This document shows positions 35,232-45,594 of a DNA stretch of 64,000 bases, piece by piece. Source of the DNA: Streptomyces sp. MBT53 (GTDB lineage: Bacteria > Actinomycetota > Actinomycetes > Streptomycetales > Streptomycetaceae); the NCBI RefSeq assembly GCF_016654115.1, contig NZ_JAEQAZ010000001.1, positions 1 through 64,000 of the forward strand. The letters are read 5' to 3'. How positions within the stretch are numbered: position 1 is the first letter of the stretch; every line of letters begins with the position of its first letter. The notes below the pieces were generated by a model that ran no database searches, was not told the origin of the DNA, and saw only the letters and a program-made list of their open reading frames with translations. The position numbers were made by a program, and so were the translations under genes.

Positions 35232-36656
35232 GTGACGCACCTCCGGCAGCCGTCCACAAGACGCACCGCCGTCCTCCGCCGCAGCGCCGTCGTGGCCACC
35301 GTCCCCGTCGCCGTCGCGGCCCTGCTCGCCGCCGCCGCACCGGCCGGAGCCACCACGATCGGCTCGTCCGGCGTGGGCGACCCGTACTTCCCGCTCTCCG
35401 GCAACGGCGGCTACCACGTCGCCCACTACGGCCTGACGCTCCGCTACGACCCGGCGAGCCGCCACCTCGACGGCAAAGCGGTCCTCACCGCCCGCGCCAC
35501 CGAGAAACTCACCCGCTTCGACCTCGACTTCAAGGGCCTGACCATCACCGGCCTCACGGTCGACCGCGTCAAGGCCGGCTTCCGCCGCGACGGACAGGAA
35601 CTCGTCGTCACCCCGCGCAAGGCACTGCGCAAGGGGCAGGAGTTCCAGATCGCCGTCACCTACAAGGGCATCCCCAAGCAGGTCACCGACCCGGACGGCT
35701 CGGCGGACGGCTGGATCGCCACCGACGACGGCGCCTTCGTGGCGGGCGAACCGCAGGGCGCCATGACGTGGTTCCCGGCGAACAGCCACCCCAAGGACAA
35801 GTCGTCGTACGACTTCACGATCACCGTCCCGCAGGGGCGCACCGCGGTCGCCAACGGTGTTCTCCAGAGCCAGAAGACCGCGCACGGGAAGACCACGTTC
35901 CGCTGGCACGCGCCCGAGCCGATGGCCGCCTACCTCGCCACCGCGACGGTCGGCAAGTTCAAGGTCGAGCAGTACACCACCCGCGACGGGGTCAAGGTGT
36001 ACAACGCCGTCGACCCCCGCGAGGCCACCGCCGCCGCGCCCGTGCTGAAGAAGCTGCCCTCCGTCCTGGAGTGGGAGAGCAAGCTGTTCGGGCCGTACCC
36101 GTTCCGCTCGGCCGGGTCGATCGTCGACCACGCCCCGGACGTCGGCTACGCCCTGGAGACGCAGGGCCGGCCGGTCTACGACTCGGCGCCGGACCTCAGC
36201 ACCCTCGTGCACGAGAACGCCCACCAGTGGTTCGGGGACTCCGTCTCCCTCACCAGCTGGAAGGACATCTGGCTCAACGAGGGCTTCGCCACCTACGCGG
36301 AGTGGCTCTACAGCGAGCAGCACGGCGGTAAGACCGCGCAGCAGACCTTCGACGCGCTGTACGCCCGCAAGGCGACCGACGACCTGTGGGCGTTCCCGCC
36401 CGGCGACCCGGGCAGCGGCGCCAACATCTTCGGCACGCCCGTGTACGCCCGCGGGGCCATGGCACTGCACGAACTGCGCCTGGCCGTCGGCGACAAGACC
36501 TTCTTCACGATCCTGCGCGCGTGGGCGAGCGGACACCGCTACGGGCACGGCACCACCGCACAGTTCATCAGCCTTGCGGAGCAGAAGTCGGGGAAGAAGC
36601 TGGACGTTCTGTTCCACACCTGGCTCTACACGAAAGGCAAGCCGGCCGAGTCGTAG
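35232..36656 (+). CDS. Secreted M1 family metallopeptidase (aminopeptidase N-like)
   Basis: This 474-residue protein starts at GTG 35232, five bases after AGGAG; ATG-like starts further up lie in a region without homology. A signal peptide follows (VVATVPVAVAALLAAAAPAGA). The M1 N-terminal beta-saddle begins HVAHYGLTLRYDPASRHLDGKAVL. The zinc motif is HENAH (His327-His331) with the third ligand in NEGFATYAEW. The exopeptidase GAMEN motif is replaced by VGYALETQGRPVY, as in several bacterial secreted M1 enzymes. The long C-terminal helical domain of cytosolic PepN is missing, which is normal for this ~50 kDa secreted group. Extracellular peptide trimming is the likely role. Confidence 0.9.
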   Translation: MTHLRQPSTRRTAVLRRSAVVATVPVAVAALLAAAAPAGATTIGSSGVGDPYFPLSGNGGYHVAHYGLTLRYDPASRHLDGKAVLTARATEKLTRFDLDFKGLTITGLTVDRVKAGFRRDGQELVVTPRKALRKGQEFQIAVTYKGIPKQVTDPDGSADGWIATDDGAFVAGEPQGAMTWFPANSHPKDKSSYDFTITVPQGRTAVANGVLQSQKTAHGKTTFRWHAPEPMAAYLATATVGKFKVEQYTTRDGVKVYNAVDPREATAAAPVLKKLPSVLEWESKLFGPYPFRSAGSIVDHAPDVGYALETQGRPVYDSAPDLSTLVHENAHQWFGDSVSLTSWKDIWLNEGFATYAEWLYSEQHGGKTAQQTFDALYARKATDDLWAFPPGDPGSGANIFGTPVYARGAMALHELRLAVGDKTFFTILRAWASGHRYGHGTTAQFISLAEQKSGKKLDVLFHTWLYTKGKPAES

Positions 36657-36697
36657 GAGCTGACGAGTTCCTCACATGTGTCGGTCATCGTCGACTC

Positions 36698-37447
36698 ATG
36701 ATCACTCGTATGTCCCCGGTCGCACTCGTCGCCGTGTCCCTGCTTCTCACGGGGTGCGGCGGCGGTGCGGTGGCGGCGACGGACCACACGTCCGCCGCCC
36801 CCGCGCCCGCCTCCACACCCCCGGCCTCGCCCTCCTCGGCGATATCCGCGGAGGCCGCACCCCGCCAACTCCCGGGCGTGGGGCCCAAGACGCTCGCCCG
36901 AATACCGGCCGGCACCGAGCAGGTCGTCCTGGTGACCGGCCGCGGCGTGAACTCCTCCGTCTCCGCCCTCGCCCTGTACGAGCGCACCGACGACGGTTGG
37001 CAGCAGATCGCGAGCTGGGCCGCGCACAACGCGCTTCGGGGCTGGTCGGACCACCACATGGCCGGTGACCTGCGCTCGCCGATCGGTGTGTACTCGCTCA
37101 CGGACGCGGGCGGACTCCTCAAGGACCCCGGCACCAAGCTGTCGTACGACCAGGGCTCGGGCTTCGTCTCACCCGGCACCGGCTTCGAGGGCGAGCCGCT
37201 GGCCGGGTCCTTCGACTACGTGGTCGCCATCAACTACAACCGGCAGCCCGGCACTTCACCCCTCGACTGGACCCGCCCCCTCGGCGCCTCGCGCGGCGGC
37301 GGCATCTGGATCCACGTCGACCACGGCGGCCCCACCCACGGCTGCGTCAGCATCGCCGAGGACCACATGAAGGAACTGCTGCGCACCCTCGACCCCGCCC
37401 GGCACCCCGTCGTCGTCATGGGCGACGCCGCCTCCCTCTCGCACTGA
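36698..37447 (+). CDS. Lipoprotein with L,D-transpeptidase (YkuD) catalytic motif
   Basis: This 249-residue protein has a lipobox (LLLTGC, Cys20) followed by a Ser/Pro/Ala-rich linker (25-60), so it is expected to be anchored to the outer face of the membrane. The C-terminal YkuD-like domain has IWIHVDHGGPTHGCVSIAEDHM, with the catalytic Cys in the HGC context (HxxHGC) and upstream histidines. Such enzymes cross-link peptidoglycan 3-3 or attach proteins. The spacing (TRPLGASRGGGIWIH) matches actinobacterial L,D-transpeptidase-family proteins without a canonical Ig-like domain. ATG 36698 lacks a clear ribosome site; ATG 36710 is a near alternative. It lies 18 bases upstream of a two-component pair, suggesting a shared envelope-stress role. 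Confidence 0.82.
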   Translation: MITRMSPVALVAVSLLLTGCGGGAVAATDHTSAAPAPASTPPASPSSAISAEAAPRQLPGVGPKTLARIPAGTEQVVLVTGRGVNSSVSALALYERTDDGWQQIASWAAHNALRGWSDHHMAGDLRSPIGVYSLTDAGGLLKDPGTKLSYDQGSGFVSPGTGFEGEPLAGSFDYVVAINYNRQPGTSPLDWTRPLGASRGGGIWIHVDHGGPTHGCVSIAEDHMKELLRTLDPARHPVVVMGDAASLSH

Positions 37448-37465
37448 CCGCCTAGGATCCGCCCA

Positions 37466-38160
<695 letters not shown>

Positions 38161-38164
<4 letters not shown>

Positions 38165-39987
38165 GGCCCCGGATACCGCTGCGCAAGCGGCTGTTGGTCC
38201 GGCTGCTCGTCGCCACCGTGCTCATCGCCCTCTGCTCGGTCGGGGCGACCGCCTGGATCGCGGTGGAGACCACCACCCGGGCCATCCAGGAGGAACAGGG
38301 CCAGGACCTCGCCGACGACATGCGCATCCTCGCGCAGCTCAGCGGATACGCCGCGACCCACCCCGAGTGGAAGGGCGTACGGCCCACGCTCGTCGCCCTG
38401 TCGAAGAAGATGGGCCGCCGCATCGCCCTCACCACCTCCGACCGCACCCTCGTCGCCGACTCCGCACCGCACGGCACCTCACTGCCGCCCCGCCCCGCCG
38501 CGAACGTCGACCCGCTGCACACCGACACGTACACGCAACCGGGCGCACAGCTCAGCGGTCTCGACCCCCGGGTCGTCGGACCGTACCGGCTGACGGCGAA
38601 GGAGCGGGCCCGACTGGAGGGGCTGGCCAGGGAGCGGCAGAAGTGCTTCGCCCGGGCCGGGATCGACACGACCATCACGATGACGCCGAGCGGCCGTCCC
38701 GTCCTCACCGACGCGAACGGCAAGGACGCCAACGACAACGTGCCCACGCCGTGCGCCGACGGGAAGCTCAACACCCCGACCGCCACCGAGGACAAGGCGC
38801 TGAAGAACCTGATCGTGCGCGCCCAGCCCTGCTACCAGAAGGAAGGCCTGAGCTACGCGGTCCCCTACTTCGGCGTCGACGTCTTCGACAAGAGCCTCGG
38901 CTCCCGCTATGTCCCGGGCGCCTACACCAAGCTGGGCGGCGCGGCCGACACACGAAGAGCGCAGGCCTGCACCGACAGCGCCCGCCGCGCCCAACTGGAG
39001 CCCTACGTCGCGCCGGTGGCCGAACTGTTCCTGGGCGGCGGCGACACCATCGCGCCCCGCTTCGACGTCTCCCCGGCGAACAAGGCCAAGGTCGTCGGCG
39101 CCGCCGCGGCCGTGCTGGCACTCACCGTCCTGGTGACGGCCGTGGTCGCCACCCGCCTGGTACGACCCCTGCGCGTGCTGACCGAGGCGGCCCAGCAGCC
39201 GCCGGAACTGCACGTCCGGGTGCCGGTCAGGACCCGGGACGAGACCGGCATCCTGGCCGAGGCCTTCAACGACCTCGCCGATCGCCGCGAGCGCATGGAG
39301 GCCCAGCGCAAGGCCATGGTCAGCGACATCGCCCATGAACTGCGCAGCCCGCTCACCAACATCCGGGGCTGGCTGGAGGTCACCCGGGACGGCTTCGTCG
39401 AACCCGACCCGGCGCTCCTCGGCTCGCTGCACGAGGAGGCGATGGTTCTCCAGCGCGTCATCGACGACCTCCAGGATCTCGCCGCCGCCGACGCCGGGAC
39501 CCTGCGGCTGCACCGCGAACCCGTGCGCGTGGAGGATCTCTTCGACCAGGTCGCCGCCGCGTACCGGGTCACCGCCGACACGGCCGGGGTCGTCCTGCTC
39601 ACCAAGGCGGACCGCACCCTCTGGCTGGACGCGGACCCGGTCCGCATGCGCCAGGTGCTCGGCAACCTCGTGTCCAACGCACTGCGCCACACACCCGTCG
39701 ACGGCACGGTGACCCTCACCGCGTGGCGCGAGGGCGACCGGGCCGTCCTGACCGTGACCGACACCGGCACCGGCATCGCGCCCGAGGATCTCCCGCACGT
39801 CTTCGAGCGGTTCTGGCGCGCCGACCAGTCCCGCAGCCGCCGTACCGGAGGCAGCGGCCTGGGCCTGTCCATCGTCCGCGACCTGGCCGCCGCCCACGAC
39901 GGCACGGTCGAGGCGACGAGCGAACCCGGCACGGGCTCCGTCTTCACCCTGAGGCTTCCCGACTCGCCCGCGCCGGAAGGCAGTTGA
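38161..39987 (+). CDS. Membrane sensor histidine kinase with four-cysteine extracytoplasmic domain
   Basis: This 608-residue kinase has TM1 at about 13-35 (LVRLLVATVLIALCSVGATAW), an unusually large external sensor of about 265 residues, and TM2 at about 302-326 (VVGAAAAVLALTVLVTAVVATRLV). A HAMP domain follows, then H-box MVSDIAHELRSPLTN with His392, N-box QVLGNLVSNALRHT, G1 DTGTGIAPEDLP, F box VFERFWR and G2 GGSGLGLSIVRDLA. The sensor has exactly four cysteines (162, 198, 224, 270), suggesting two disulfides. GTG 38161 overlaps the response regulator stop. The ligand is unknown; the neighbouring peptidoglycan-type lipoprotein hints at envelope sensing. Confidence 0.92.
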
Positions 39988-39993
39988 GCCGGG

Positions 39994-41214
39994 TCACTGC
40001 TCCCGCAGACCCCACGGCGAGCCGTATGCCGTCAGCAGGTCCAGGAACGGGCCGGCCGGGAACGCCTCCGGGCCCAGCACACCCGAGCCGGTCCACGCGC
40101 CCGTGGCCAGCAGCTCCAGGGCGATCACGGGGTTGATCGCGGTCTGCCACACCACGGCCTGGGAGCCGTACTCCGCCATCGACCACTGGTTGTCGACCAC
40201 GTGGTACAGGTACACCTCGCGCGGCGCCCCGTCCTTCGTGCCGCGCACCCAGGTGCCCGCACAGGTCTTGCCGTGCATCCGGTCGCCCAGCGTCGCCGGG
40301 TCGGGCAGACAGGCGGCGACAACATCCCTCGGCGATACGGCGATTGGCCCCGAGGCGCTCGGCACGGTGACCGGCTCGGTGCGGTCGAGGCCCAGCAGAC
40401 GCAGGGTCTTCAGGGTCGCGATGAAGTAACCGCCCAGCCCGTACTTGAAGGTGACCCGCTTCGCGTCGACCCAGCGCGGGACCAGCAGCACCTCCTCGTG
40501 CTCCACGTTCACGCACTCCACCGGGCCGATGCCCTCGGGGAAGTCGAACACCTCGGGCTCGCTGAACGGTTCCGTGGTGAACCAGCCGCGGTCGGCCTCG
40601 TAGACGACCGGCGGGTTCAGGCACTCCTCGATCGTGGTCCAGATGGAGAAGGAAGGCGCGAAGTCATAGCCGTCGACGGTGAGGTTCGCGCCGTCGCGGA
40701 TGCCGATCTCCTCGATCTCGTCGAAGAGTTCATCGGCGGCGTACCGCGCGAACACGTCCGAGAGTCCCGGCTCCACCCCCATCCCGACGAGGGCGAGCGC
40801 GCCCGCCTTCTCCCACTCGGCCGCGTCCTCGAACTGCGCGTCCCCGAGCTTGACCCCGCACTCCTCGTACGGCCGGTCCGGATGCGGCCGCGACAGCGAC
40901 ATCGCCATGTCGAGGTAGTTCGCCCCGGCGGCGCGTGCCGCCCGGAACAGGGGGAGGACGAAGCGCGGGTCGGTCGCGTTCAGCAGCACATCGCACTCGT
41001 GCGCGCGCAGCGCCGCGACGACGGCCTCCTCGTCGTTGGCGTCCAACCGCTCGGCACGGAACCGGGCGCCGGCGTCCCCGAGCGCGGCGACCGCCGCTTC
41101 CGCTCGCGCCAGGTCGTAGTCGGCGACCACCATCGCGTCGAAGAACGGACGCCGGGCCGCGATCCGGGTGATCGCACCGCCCACACCACCGGCTCCCACG
41201 AGCAGTACACGCAT
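39994..41214 (-). CDS. Saccharopine dehydrogenase family protein
   Basis: This 406-residue enzyme starts with a Rossmann motif VLLVGAGGVGGAITRIAARR and continues with the Sacchrp_dh_NADP/C plan: AERLDANDEEAVVAALRAHECDVLLNATDPRFVLPLFRAA, GMGVEPGLSDVFARYAADEL and a C-terminal half with YGSQAVVWQTAINPVIALELL. It could act on saccharopine, carboxynorspermidine or a related amino-acid conjugate. In streptomycetes such genes are often annotated only as saccharopine dehydrogenase-like. AAGGAG is eight bases before ATG 41214. A TetR gene is divergent, only 100 bases away, and is its probable regulator. Confidence 0.86.
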   Translation of the reverse strand: MRVLLVGAGGVGGAITRIAARRPFFDAMVVADYDLARAEAAVAALGDAGARFRAERLDANDEEAVVAALRAHECDVLLNATDPRFVLPLFRAARAAGANYLDMAMSLSRPHPDRPYEECGVKLGDAQFEDAAEWEKAGALALVGMGVEPGLSDVFARYAADELFDEIEEIGIRDGANLTVDGYDFAPSFSIWTTIEECLNPPVVYEADRGWFTTEPFSEPEVFDFPEGIGPVECVNVEHEEVLLVPRWVDAKRVTFKYGLGGYFIATLKTLRLLGLDRTEPVTVPSASGPIAVSPRDVVAACLPDPATLGDRMHGKTCAGTWVRGTKDGAPREVYLYHVVDNQWSMAEYGSQAVVWQTAINPVIALELLATGAWTGSGVLGPEAFPAGPFLDLLTAYGSPWGLREQ

Positions 41215-41314
41215 GGCAAGAACTCCTTCAGTGCCGATTTCTCTCCGGAGATACAACGCCGGTCGTCCGGATAAGGTCAATGGCGTTGGCATAAGGGTGA
41301 ACAGGGAGGCCGCG

Positions 41315-42040
41315 ATGCCGAAACCGGTGGTGCCGGAGGAGAAACGGCGACGGCGCCGTCCCACCAAGAACGGCACCGTCCTGTCCGAGCGACTGATCGT
41401 CGACACGGCCCTGCGCATGCTCCGCGAACACGGCAGCGCCGGCCTGACCGCCCGCCGCCTCGGCCTCACCCTGGACGCCGACCCCAGCACCCTCTACCGC
41501 TACTTCCGGGGCATGGACGAGCTGACCCTGGCCATCGGCGACGCCCTCGTCGGGCAGGCACTGCGCGGCTGGGAGCCGACGGGGGAGTGGCGGGCCGACC
41601 TGCGCGCGATCGGCCTGCGCATCCACGCCGCGTACGTCGCCCACCCACAGGCCGCCCAGCTCACGGCGAGCCGGGTCACCGGCCGCGCCAACGAACTCGC
41701 CGCCGACGAGGCCGTGTTGGACGTCCTGCGCACGGCCGGCCTCCCGCTGCCGGACACCGTCCGGATCTACCACGCCTTCATCGACCAGACCCTGGCCTTC
41801 GCCGCCCTGGACGCGGCGTCCCTGGCCCTGCCGAGCGCGTCGCTCCGCGCGGACGAGGCGATGTGGCGCTCGACCTACGCGCGCCTGCCGCGCAGCACCC
41901 ATCCGCGCATCGCGGAGGCGGCCCCGCTGCTGGCGACCCGCATGGTCGAGAGCGCGTATCCGACGGCCCTGGAGATGCTGTTGGACAGCGTCGCCCTCCA
42001 ACTGGCTAGGACCGCAGAATCTCAGCCGCTGTCTCCGTGA
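41315..42040 (+). CDS. TetR family regulator (TetR/AcrR, tetracycline-type C-terminus)
   Basis: This 241-residue regulator has an unusually basic start (PEEKRRRRRPTKNGTVL) then the HTH LIVDTALRMLREHGSAGLTARRLGLTLDADPSTLYRYFRGMDELTLAIGDAL at about 24-75. The C-terminal domain has the pattern of TetR_C_1 repressors (GEWRADLRAIGLRIHAAYVAHPQAAQL). GGGAGG lies five bases before ATG 41315. It is divergent from the saccharopine-dehydrogenase-like gene. Its 3' end overlaps the convergent lysG-like gene by 35 bases. Confidence 0.87.
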   Translation: MPKPVVPEEKRRRRRPTKNGTVLSERLIVDTALRMLREHGSAGLTARRLGLTLDADPSTLYRYFRGMDELTLAIGDALVGQALRGWEPTGEWRADLRAIGLRIHAAYVAHPQAAQLTASRVTGRANELAADEAVLDVLRTAGLPLPDTVRIYHAFIDQTLAFAALDAASLALPSASLRADEAMWRSTYARLPRSTHPRIAEAAPLLATRMVESAYPTALEMLLDSVALQLARTAESQPLSP

Positions 42041-42908
42041 CCGCCGTCGCCACGGCCGCCAGCGCCGGCGAATCCAGCTTCCACTGCTGCCAGTACAGCG
42101 GTACGTCGACGGGACGCTCCGGCGCGAAATTCACCAGTCGCCCGGCGTCGAGCAGCGCCGCGGCCTGCATCTCCGGGACCATGCCCCACCCCAGCCCGGC
42201 GGCGACCGCGGCCACGAACCCCTCCGACGTCGGCACGAGATGCCGTACCGCACTCGCCCCGCCCTGCCCACCCCGCAGCCGCCGTACGAAGGTGTCCTGG
42301 AAGTCGTCCAGCCGGTCGAAGGTCACCACCGGTGCCTCGGGCAGCGCGTCCCGCAAAGGACCGGCGAGCCAGGTCTCCCTGAACTCCGGGCTCGCGACCG
42401 GCAGATAGCGCATCCGCCCCAGCGCCCGCACCGAACAGCCAGGCACCGCGTCCGGCGACGAGGTCACCGCCGCCATCACCAACCCCTCGCGCAGCAGAGC
42501 CGCCGTATGGTCCTCGTCCTCGCGGCGGAGTTCGAAGGAGACCGGCACATCGCGCGGGACGCGGGTCAGCGCGCCCAGGAACCAGGTGGCGAGCGAGTCC
42601 GCGTTGACCGCGATCGAGACCCGGGTCGGCTCCCCGGCCCCGCTCATCCCCAGCTCGGCGCGCGCGTCCCGCTCCAGGCGGGCCAGTTGGCGGGCGAACC
42701 GCACGACCACCTCGCCGGACTCGGTCGTCCGCACCGGCTTGGTGCGCAGCAGCAGGACCCGGCCCGTGCGCTGCTCCAGGGCCTTCACCCGCTGGCTGAC
42801 CGCCGAGGGCGTCACATGCAGGGCGGTGGCCGCCGCGTCGAACGTGCCCTCGTCGACCACCGCGAGCAGCGTCCGCACCTGATCGAGGGGCAACTCCGAA
42901 ACCATCAC
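42006..42908 (-). CDS. lysG: LysR family regulator of the LysG/ArgP type
   Basis: This 300-residue regulator has the LysR winged helix (LDQVRTLLAVVDEGTFDAAATALHVTPSAVSQRVKALEQRTGRVLL) and an effector domain with the ArgP/IciA pattern (VSIAVNADSLATWFLGALTRV, VRHLVPTSEGFVAAVAAGLGWGMVPE, DVPLYWQQWKLDS). LysG of Corynebacterium activates the lysine/arginine exporter LysE when basic amino acids accumulate. The divergent lysE-like gene 66 bases away makes the same role likely. GTG 42908 and ATG 42905 are adjacent possible starts, neither with a clear ribosome site. The 3' end overlaps the convergent TetR gene. Confidence 0.9.
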   Translation of the reverse strand: MMVSELPLDQVRTLLAVVDEGTFDAAATALHVTPSAVSQRVKALEQRTGRVLLLRTKPVRTTESGEVVVRFARQLARLERDARAELGMSGAGEPTRVSIAVNADSLATWFLGALTRVPRDVPVSFELRREDEDHTAALLREGLVMAAVTSSPDAVPGCSVRALGRMRYLPVASPEFRETWLAGPLRDALPEAPVVTFDRLDDFQDTFVRRLRGGQGGASAVRHLVPTSEGFVAAVAAGLGWGMVPEMQAAALLDAGRLVNFAPERPVDVPLYWQQWKLDSPALAAVATAVTETAAEILRS

Positions 42909-42974
42909 GAGCGCTAATGTTACGTAAGAATCTTTAGTTGTACTCCCGATGCTGGCCTCTCTAGCGTCGAGTGC

Positions 42975-43586
42975 GTGACCAACGCCCTCTCAGCGGCGGC
43001 CGCCGGCTTCGGCACCGGCCTCTCGCTCATCGTCGCCATCGGCGCCCAGAACGCCTTCGTCCTGCGCCAGGGCATCCGCCGCGAGGCGGTCCTCGCCGTG
43101 GTCGGCATCTGCGCCCTGTCCGACGCCCTCCTCATCGCACTGGGCGTCGGCGGCGTCGGCGCGGTCGTGGTCGCCTGGCCGGGCGCGCTCAGGGCGGTCG
43201 GCCTGATCGGCGGCGCGTTCCTGCTCGTCTACGGCGTCCTCGCCGCCCGCCGGATGTTCCGCCCCGCCGCTCTCCACGCGGAGGGCGAAGCGACCGGCTC
43301 GCGCCGCCGGGCCGTCCTCACCTGCCTGGCGATGACCTGGCTCAACCCGCACGTCTACCTCGACACGGTCTTCCTGCTCGGCTCGATCGCCGCCGACCGC
43401 GGCCCGCTGCGCTGGACCTTCGGGCTCGGGGCCGTATGCGCGAGCGTGTGCTGGTTCACCGCGCTCGGGTTCGGCGCCCGGCTGCTCAGCCGCTTCCTCG
43501 CCAAGCCCTCGGCCTGGCGGGTCCTGGACGGTCTGGTCGCCGCCACGATGATCGGCCTCGGCGCAACTCTCGTCGCCGGAGCGTGA
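42975..43586 (+). CDS. lysE: LysE/ArgO family basic amino-acid exporter
   Basis: This 203-residue membrane protein has about six hydrophobic spans and the LysE signature in its first helix pair (GFGTGLSLIVAIGAQNAFVLRQGIRRE), then MTWLNPHVYLDTVFLLGSIA, which is characteristic of the L-lysine/L-arginine exporter branch (LysE, ArgO). It exports surplus basic amino acids by proton exchange. Starts at GTG 42975 in the short divergent region shared with lysG, whose LysR-type product should bind here. No hairpin of note was seen after the gene. Confidence 0.92.
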   Translation: MTNALSAAAAGFGTGLSLIVAIGAQNAFVLRQGIRREAVLAVVGICALSDALLIALGVGGVGAVVVAWPGALRAVGLIGGAFLLVYGVLAARRMFRPAALHAEGEATGSRRRAVLTCLAMTWLNPHVYLDTVFLLGSIAADRGPLRWTFGLGAVCASVCWFTALGFGARLLSRFLAKPSAWRVLDGLVAATMIGLGATLVAGA

Positions 43587-43666
43587 GATCGCGGATTCGG
43601 CAGCCACAGCCGGTGCTGCGATAGTGAACCCTGGTCGATTAGATGTAGCGAGCAACCAGGAAGCCA

Positions 43667-44977
43667 GTGGACACCAGCGAGAGCACCGACAGCGGCACCG
43701 AACCCGAGGCCGCGAAGGACACGGAACCCGCCTCCGGAGCCCGGCGCGGCTGGCGCCGCTGGGCGATGGACACCCGCCCGCTGCGCATCCCCGCCTACCG
43801 CCGCCTGTGGTCCTCGACGATCGTCACGGCCGTCGGCAGCCAGCTCACCGCCGTCGCCGTACCCAAGCAGATCTACGACATCACCGGCTCCTCCGCCTGG
43901 GTCGGCGCCGCCAGCATGGCCGGACTGCTGCCGCTCATCGTGTTCGCGCTGTGGGGCGGCTCGCTCGCCGACAGCATGGACCGCCGCAAGCTGCTGCTGA
44001 TCACCAACGGCGGCATCGCCGTCACCTCGGTGCTGTTCTGGCTGCAGGCCGTCACCGGGCTCGAATCGGTGGCCGTGCTGATGCTCCTGCTGGCGATGCA
44101 ACAGGCCTTCTGGGGCCTCAACGCGCCCGCTCGCAACGCGTCCATCGCCCGCCTGGTTCCCGCTGAGCAGCTGGCTGCCGCCAACGCCCTCGGCTCGACC
44201 GTGATGCAGACCGGCCAGGTCGTCGGACCGCTCCTCGCGGGCGCCCTCATCCCCGTCATCGGCCTGCCCGAGCTGTACCTCATCGACGCGCTCGCCCTGT
44301 GCGTCACCCTCTGGGCGGTCGTCCAGCTGCCCTCGCTGCCGCCCCTGGAGTCCGCGACCCCGCGCCGCGCGGGCTGGCGCGAGGTCGCCGCCGGGTTCCG
44401 CTACATCTCGCTGCACAAGGTGCTGTTGCTGTCCTTCCTCGCCGACATCATCGCGATGGTCTTCGGCATGCCCCGCGCCCTCTTCCCGCAACTTGCCGCC
44501 CAGACCTACGCGCCCTACGGCGAGGGCCTCGCGCTCGGCATGCTGTTCGCGGCGATCCCGATCGGGGCGGTGGTCGGCGGGCTGTTCTCGGGCACGTTCT
44601 CGCGGGCGCGGCGGCACGGCTGGATGGTGATCGGCGCGGTCGTCGCCTGGGGCGTCGCCATCACAGGGTTCGGGCTGAGCAGCAATCTGTGGATCGGCGT
44701 GGTGTTCCTGGCCGCGGCCGGGGTCGCCGACATGGTGTCCATGGTGTTCCGCGGGGCGATCCTGCTGTCCGCCGCCACCGACGAGATGCGTGGCCGTATG
44801 CAGGGCGTCTTCACCGTCGTCGTCGCGGGCGGCCCCCGCCTCGCCGACGTCCTGCACGGCACGGCGGGCTCGGCCTTCGGCCCCCGCACGGCGGTGGCGG
44901 GCGGCGGCATCATGGTCGTGGTCATCATGCTGACTCTGACCTTCGCGGTCCCGGCGCTGCGCCGCTACCGCATCTGA
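43667..44977 (+). CDS. MFS exporter (EntS/DHA3-like)
   Basis: This 436-residue transporter has twelve predicted spans of the MFS_3 (EntS/macrolide efflux) type: YRRLWSSTIVTAVGSQLTAVAVPKQIYDITGSSAWVG, then LWGGSLADSMDRRKLLL as motif A, LLLAMQQAFWGLNAPARNASIARLVP, and SGTFSRARRHGWMVIGAV in the second half. Members export siderophores, macrolides or other metabolites, and the substrate is not predictable here. A hydrophilic tail of about 30 residues precedes span 1. GTG 43667 is preceded by AGGAAG at short spacing. It converges with the cNMP-domain gene eight bases on. Confidence 0.88.
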   Translation: MDTSESTDSGTEPEAAKDTEPASGARRGWRRWAMDTRPLRIPAYRRLWSSTIVTAVGSQLTAVAVPKQIYDITGSSAWVGAASMAGLLPLIVFALWGGSLADSMDRRKLLLITNGGIAVTSVLFWLQAVTGLESVAVLMLLLAMQQAFWGLNAPARNASIARLVPAEQLAAANALGSTVMQTGQVVGPLLAGALIPVIGLPELYLIDALALCVTLWAVVQLPSLPPLESATPRRAGWREVAAGFRYISLHKVLLLSFLADIIAMVFGMPRALFPQLAAQTYAPYGEGLALGMLFAAIPIGAVVGGLFSGTFSRARRHGWMVIGAVVAWGVAITGFGLSSNLWIGVVFLAAAGVADMVSMVFRGAILLSAATDEMRGRMQGVFTVVVAGGPRLADVLHGTAGSAFGPRTAVAGGGIMVVVIMLTLTFAVPALRRYRI

Positions 44978-44985
44978 GGCCGCGC

Positions 44986-45435
44986 TCAGGCATGCCCGTG
45001 GAGCGTGTAGTGCTCCATCAGCTTGCCCCGGGTCAGCTCCAGCCGGTGCGCCAGGATCTCCGCGACGATCCGCACAAGGGAGAGCCCGAGCAGCGGATCC
45101 TCCACGCACAGCGCGAGCACGGCCGCCGCGTCGAACTCGTAGGCCCGCACGGCACTGAACGCCTCCGCGCCGAAGTCCCACCGGTACGGCGGGAACAGCC
45201 ACGACCAGCCGAGCAGGTCGCCGGCCCCGAGACTGCCCACGGTGACCCGCTGCTGGGGTGTCACCCGCTGGTCGAGCGAGACCGCGCCGGAGCGGATCAC
45301 CCAGAAACGGTCGGCCGTGCCGCCCGCCTCGAAGATCCTTGAGTCCTCGGCGAACGACACCTCCTGCGCGAGTTCCATCAGCCGTTCGCGCTGGGCCTGG
45401 GGCAGGGCGGTCAGCAGTTTTATCGCTTTGGTCAT
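44986..45435 (-). CDS. Stand-alone cyclic nucleotide-binding domain protein
   Basis: This 149-residue protein is a Crp/CAP-like cNMP-binding fold only (LPQAQRERLMELAQEVSFAEDSRIFEAGGTADRFWVIRSGAVSL, then VTVGSLGAGDLLGWSWLFPPYRWDFGAEAFSAVRAYEFDAAAVLALC) and stops before the winged-helix seen in Crp. It has no effector domain, so it may bind a nucleotide and act through a partner. The phosphate-cassette motif is weak, so the ligand is uncertain. GAGGAG lies nine bases before ATG 45435. A strong terminator-like hairpin with a T-run lies 107 bases upstream of the start. Confidence 0.86.
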   Translation of the reverse strand: MTKAIKLLTALPQAQRERLMELAQEVSFAEDSRIFEAGGTADRFWVIRSGAVSLDQRVTPQQRVTVGSLGAGDLLGWSWLFPPYRWDFGAEAFSAVRAYEFDAAAVLALCVEDPLLGLSLVRIVAEILAHRLELTRGKLMEHYTLHGHA

Positions 45436-45541
45436 GGCTCGGGGCTCCTCGCCGGCAGCGGTTCCGGAATTCTCCCTACGCCCATTTCAGCCGCTGTCGA
45501 CGTCCCGGGCACCTCGGGGGACGGAATCGGGGCATGAAAAA

Positions 45542-45573
45542 GCCCTGGCTGGACGGGGGAGACCAGCCAGGGC
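45542..45573 (-). terminator. Intrinsic terminator or attenuator upstream of cNMP-domain gene
   Basis: GCCCTGGCTGG (45542-45552) and CCAGCCAGGGC (45563-45573) form a perfect 11-bp stem with a 10-base loop. On the reverse strand it is followed directly by TTTTT, the best Rho-independent terminator in the window. It lies between the 59-aa gene (stop at 45687) and the cNMP gene start at 45435, so it either ends the former or attenuates transcription into the latter. Confidence 0.85.
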
Positions 45574-45594
45574 CGTTAAGCGGTGGCGGCGGAG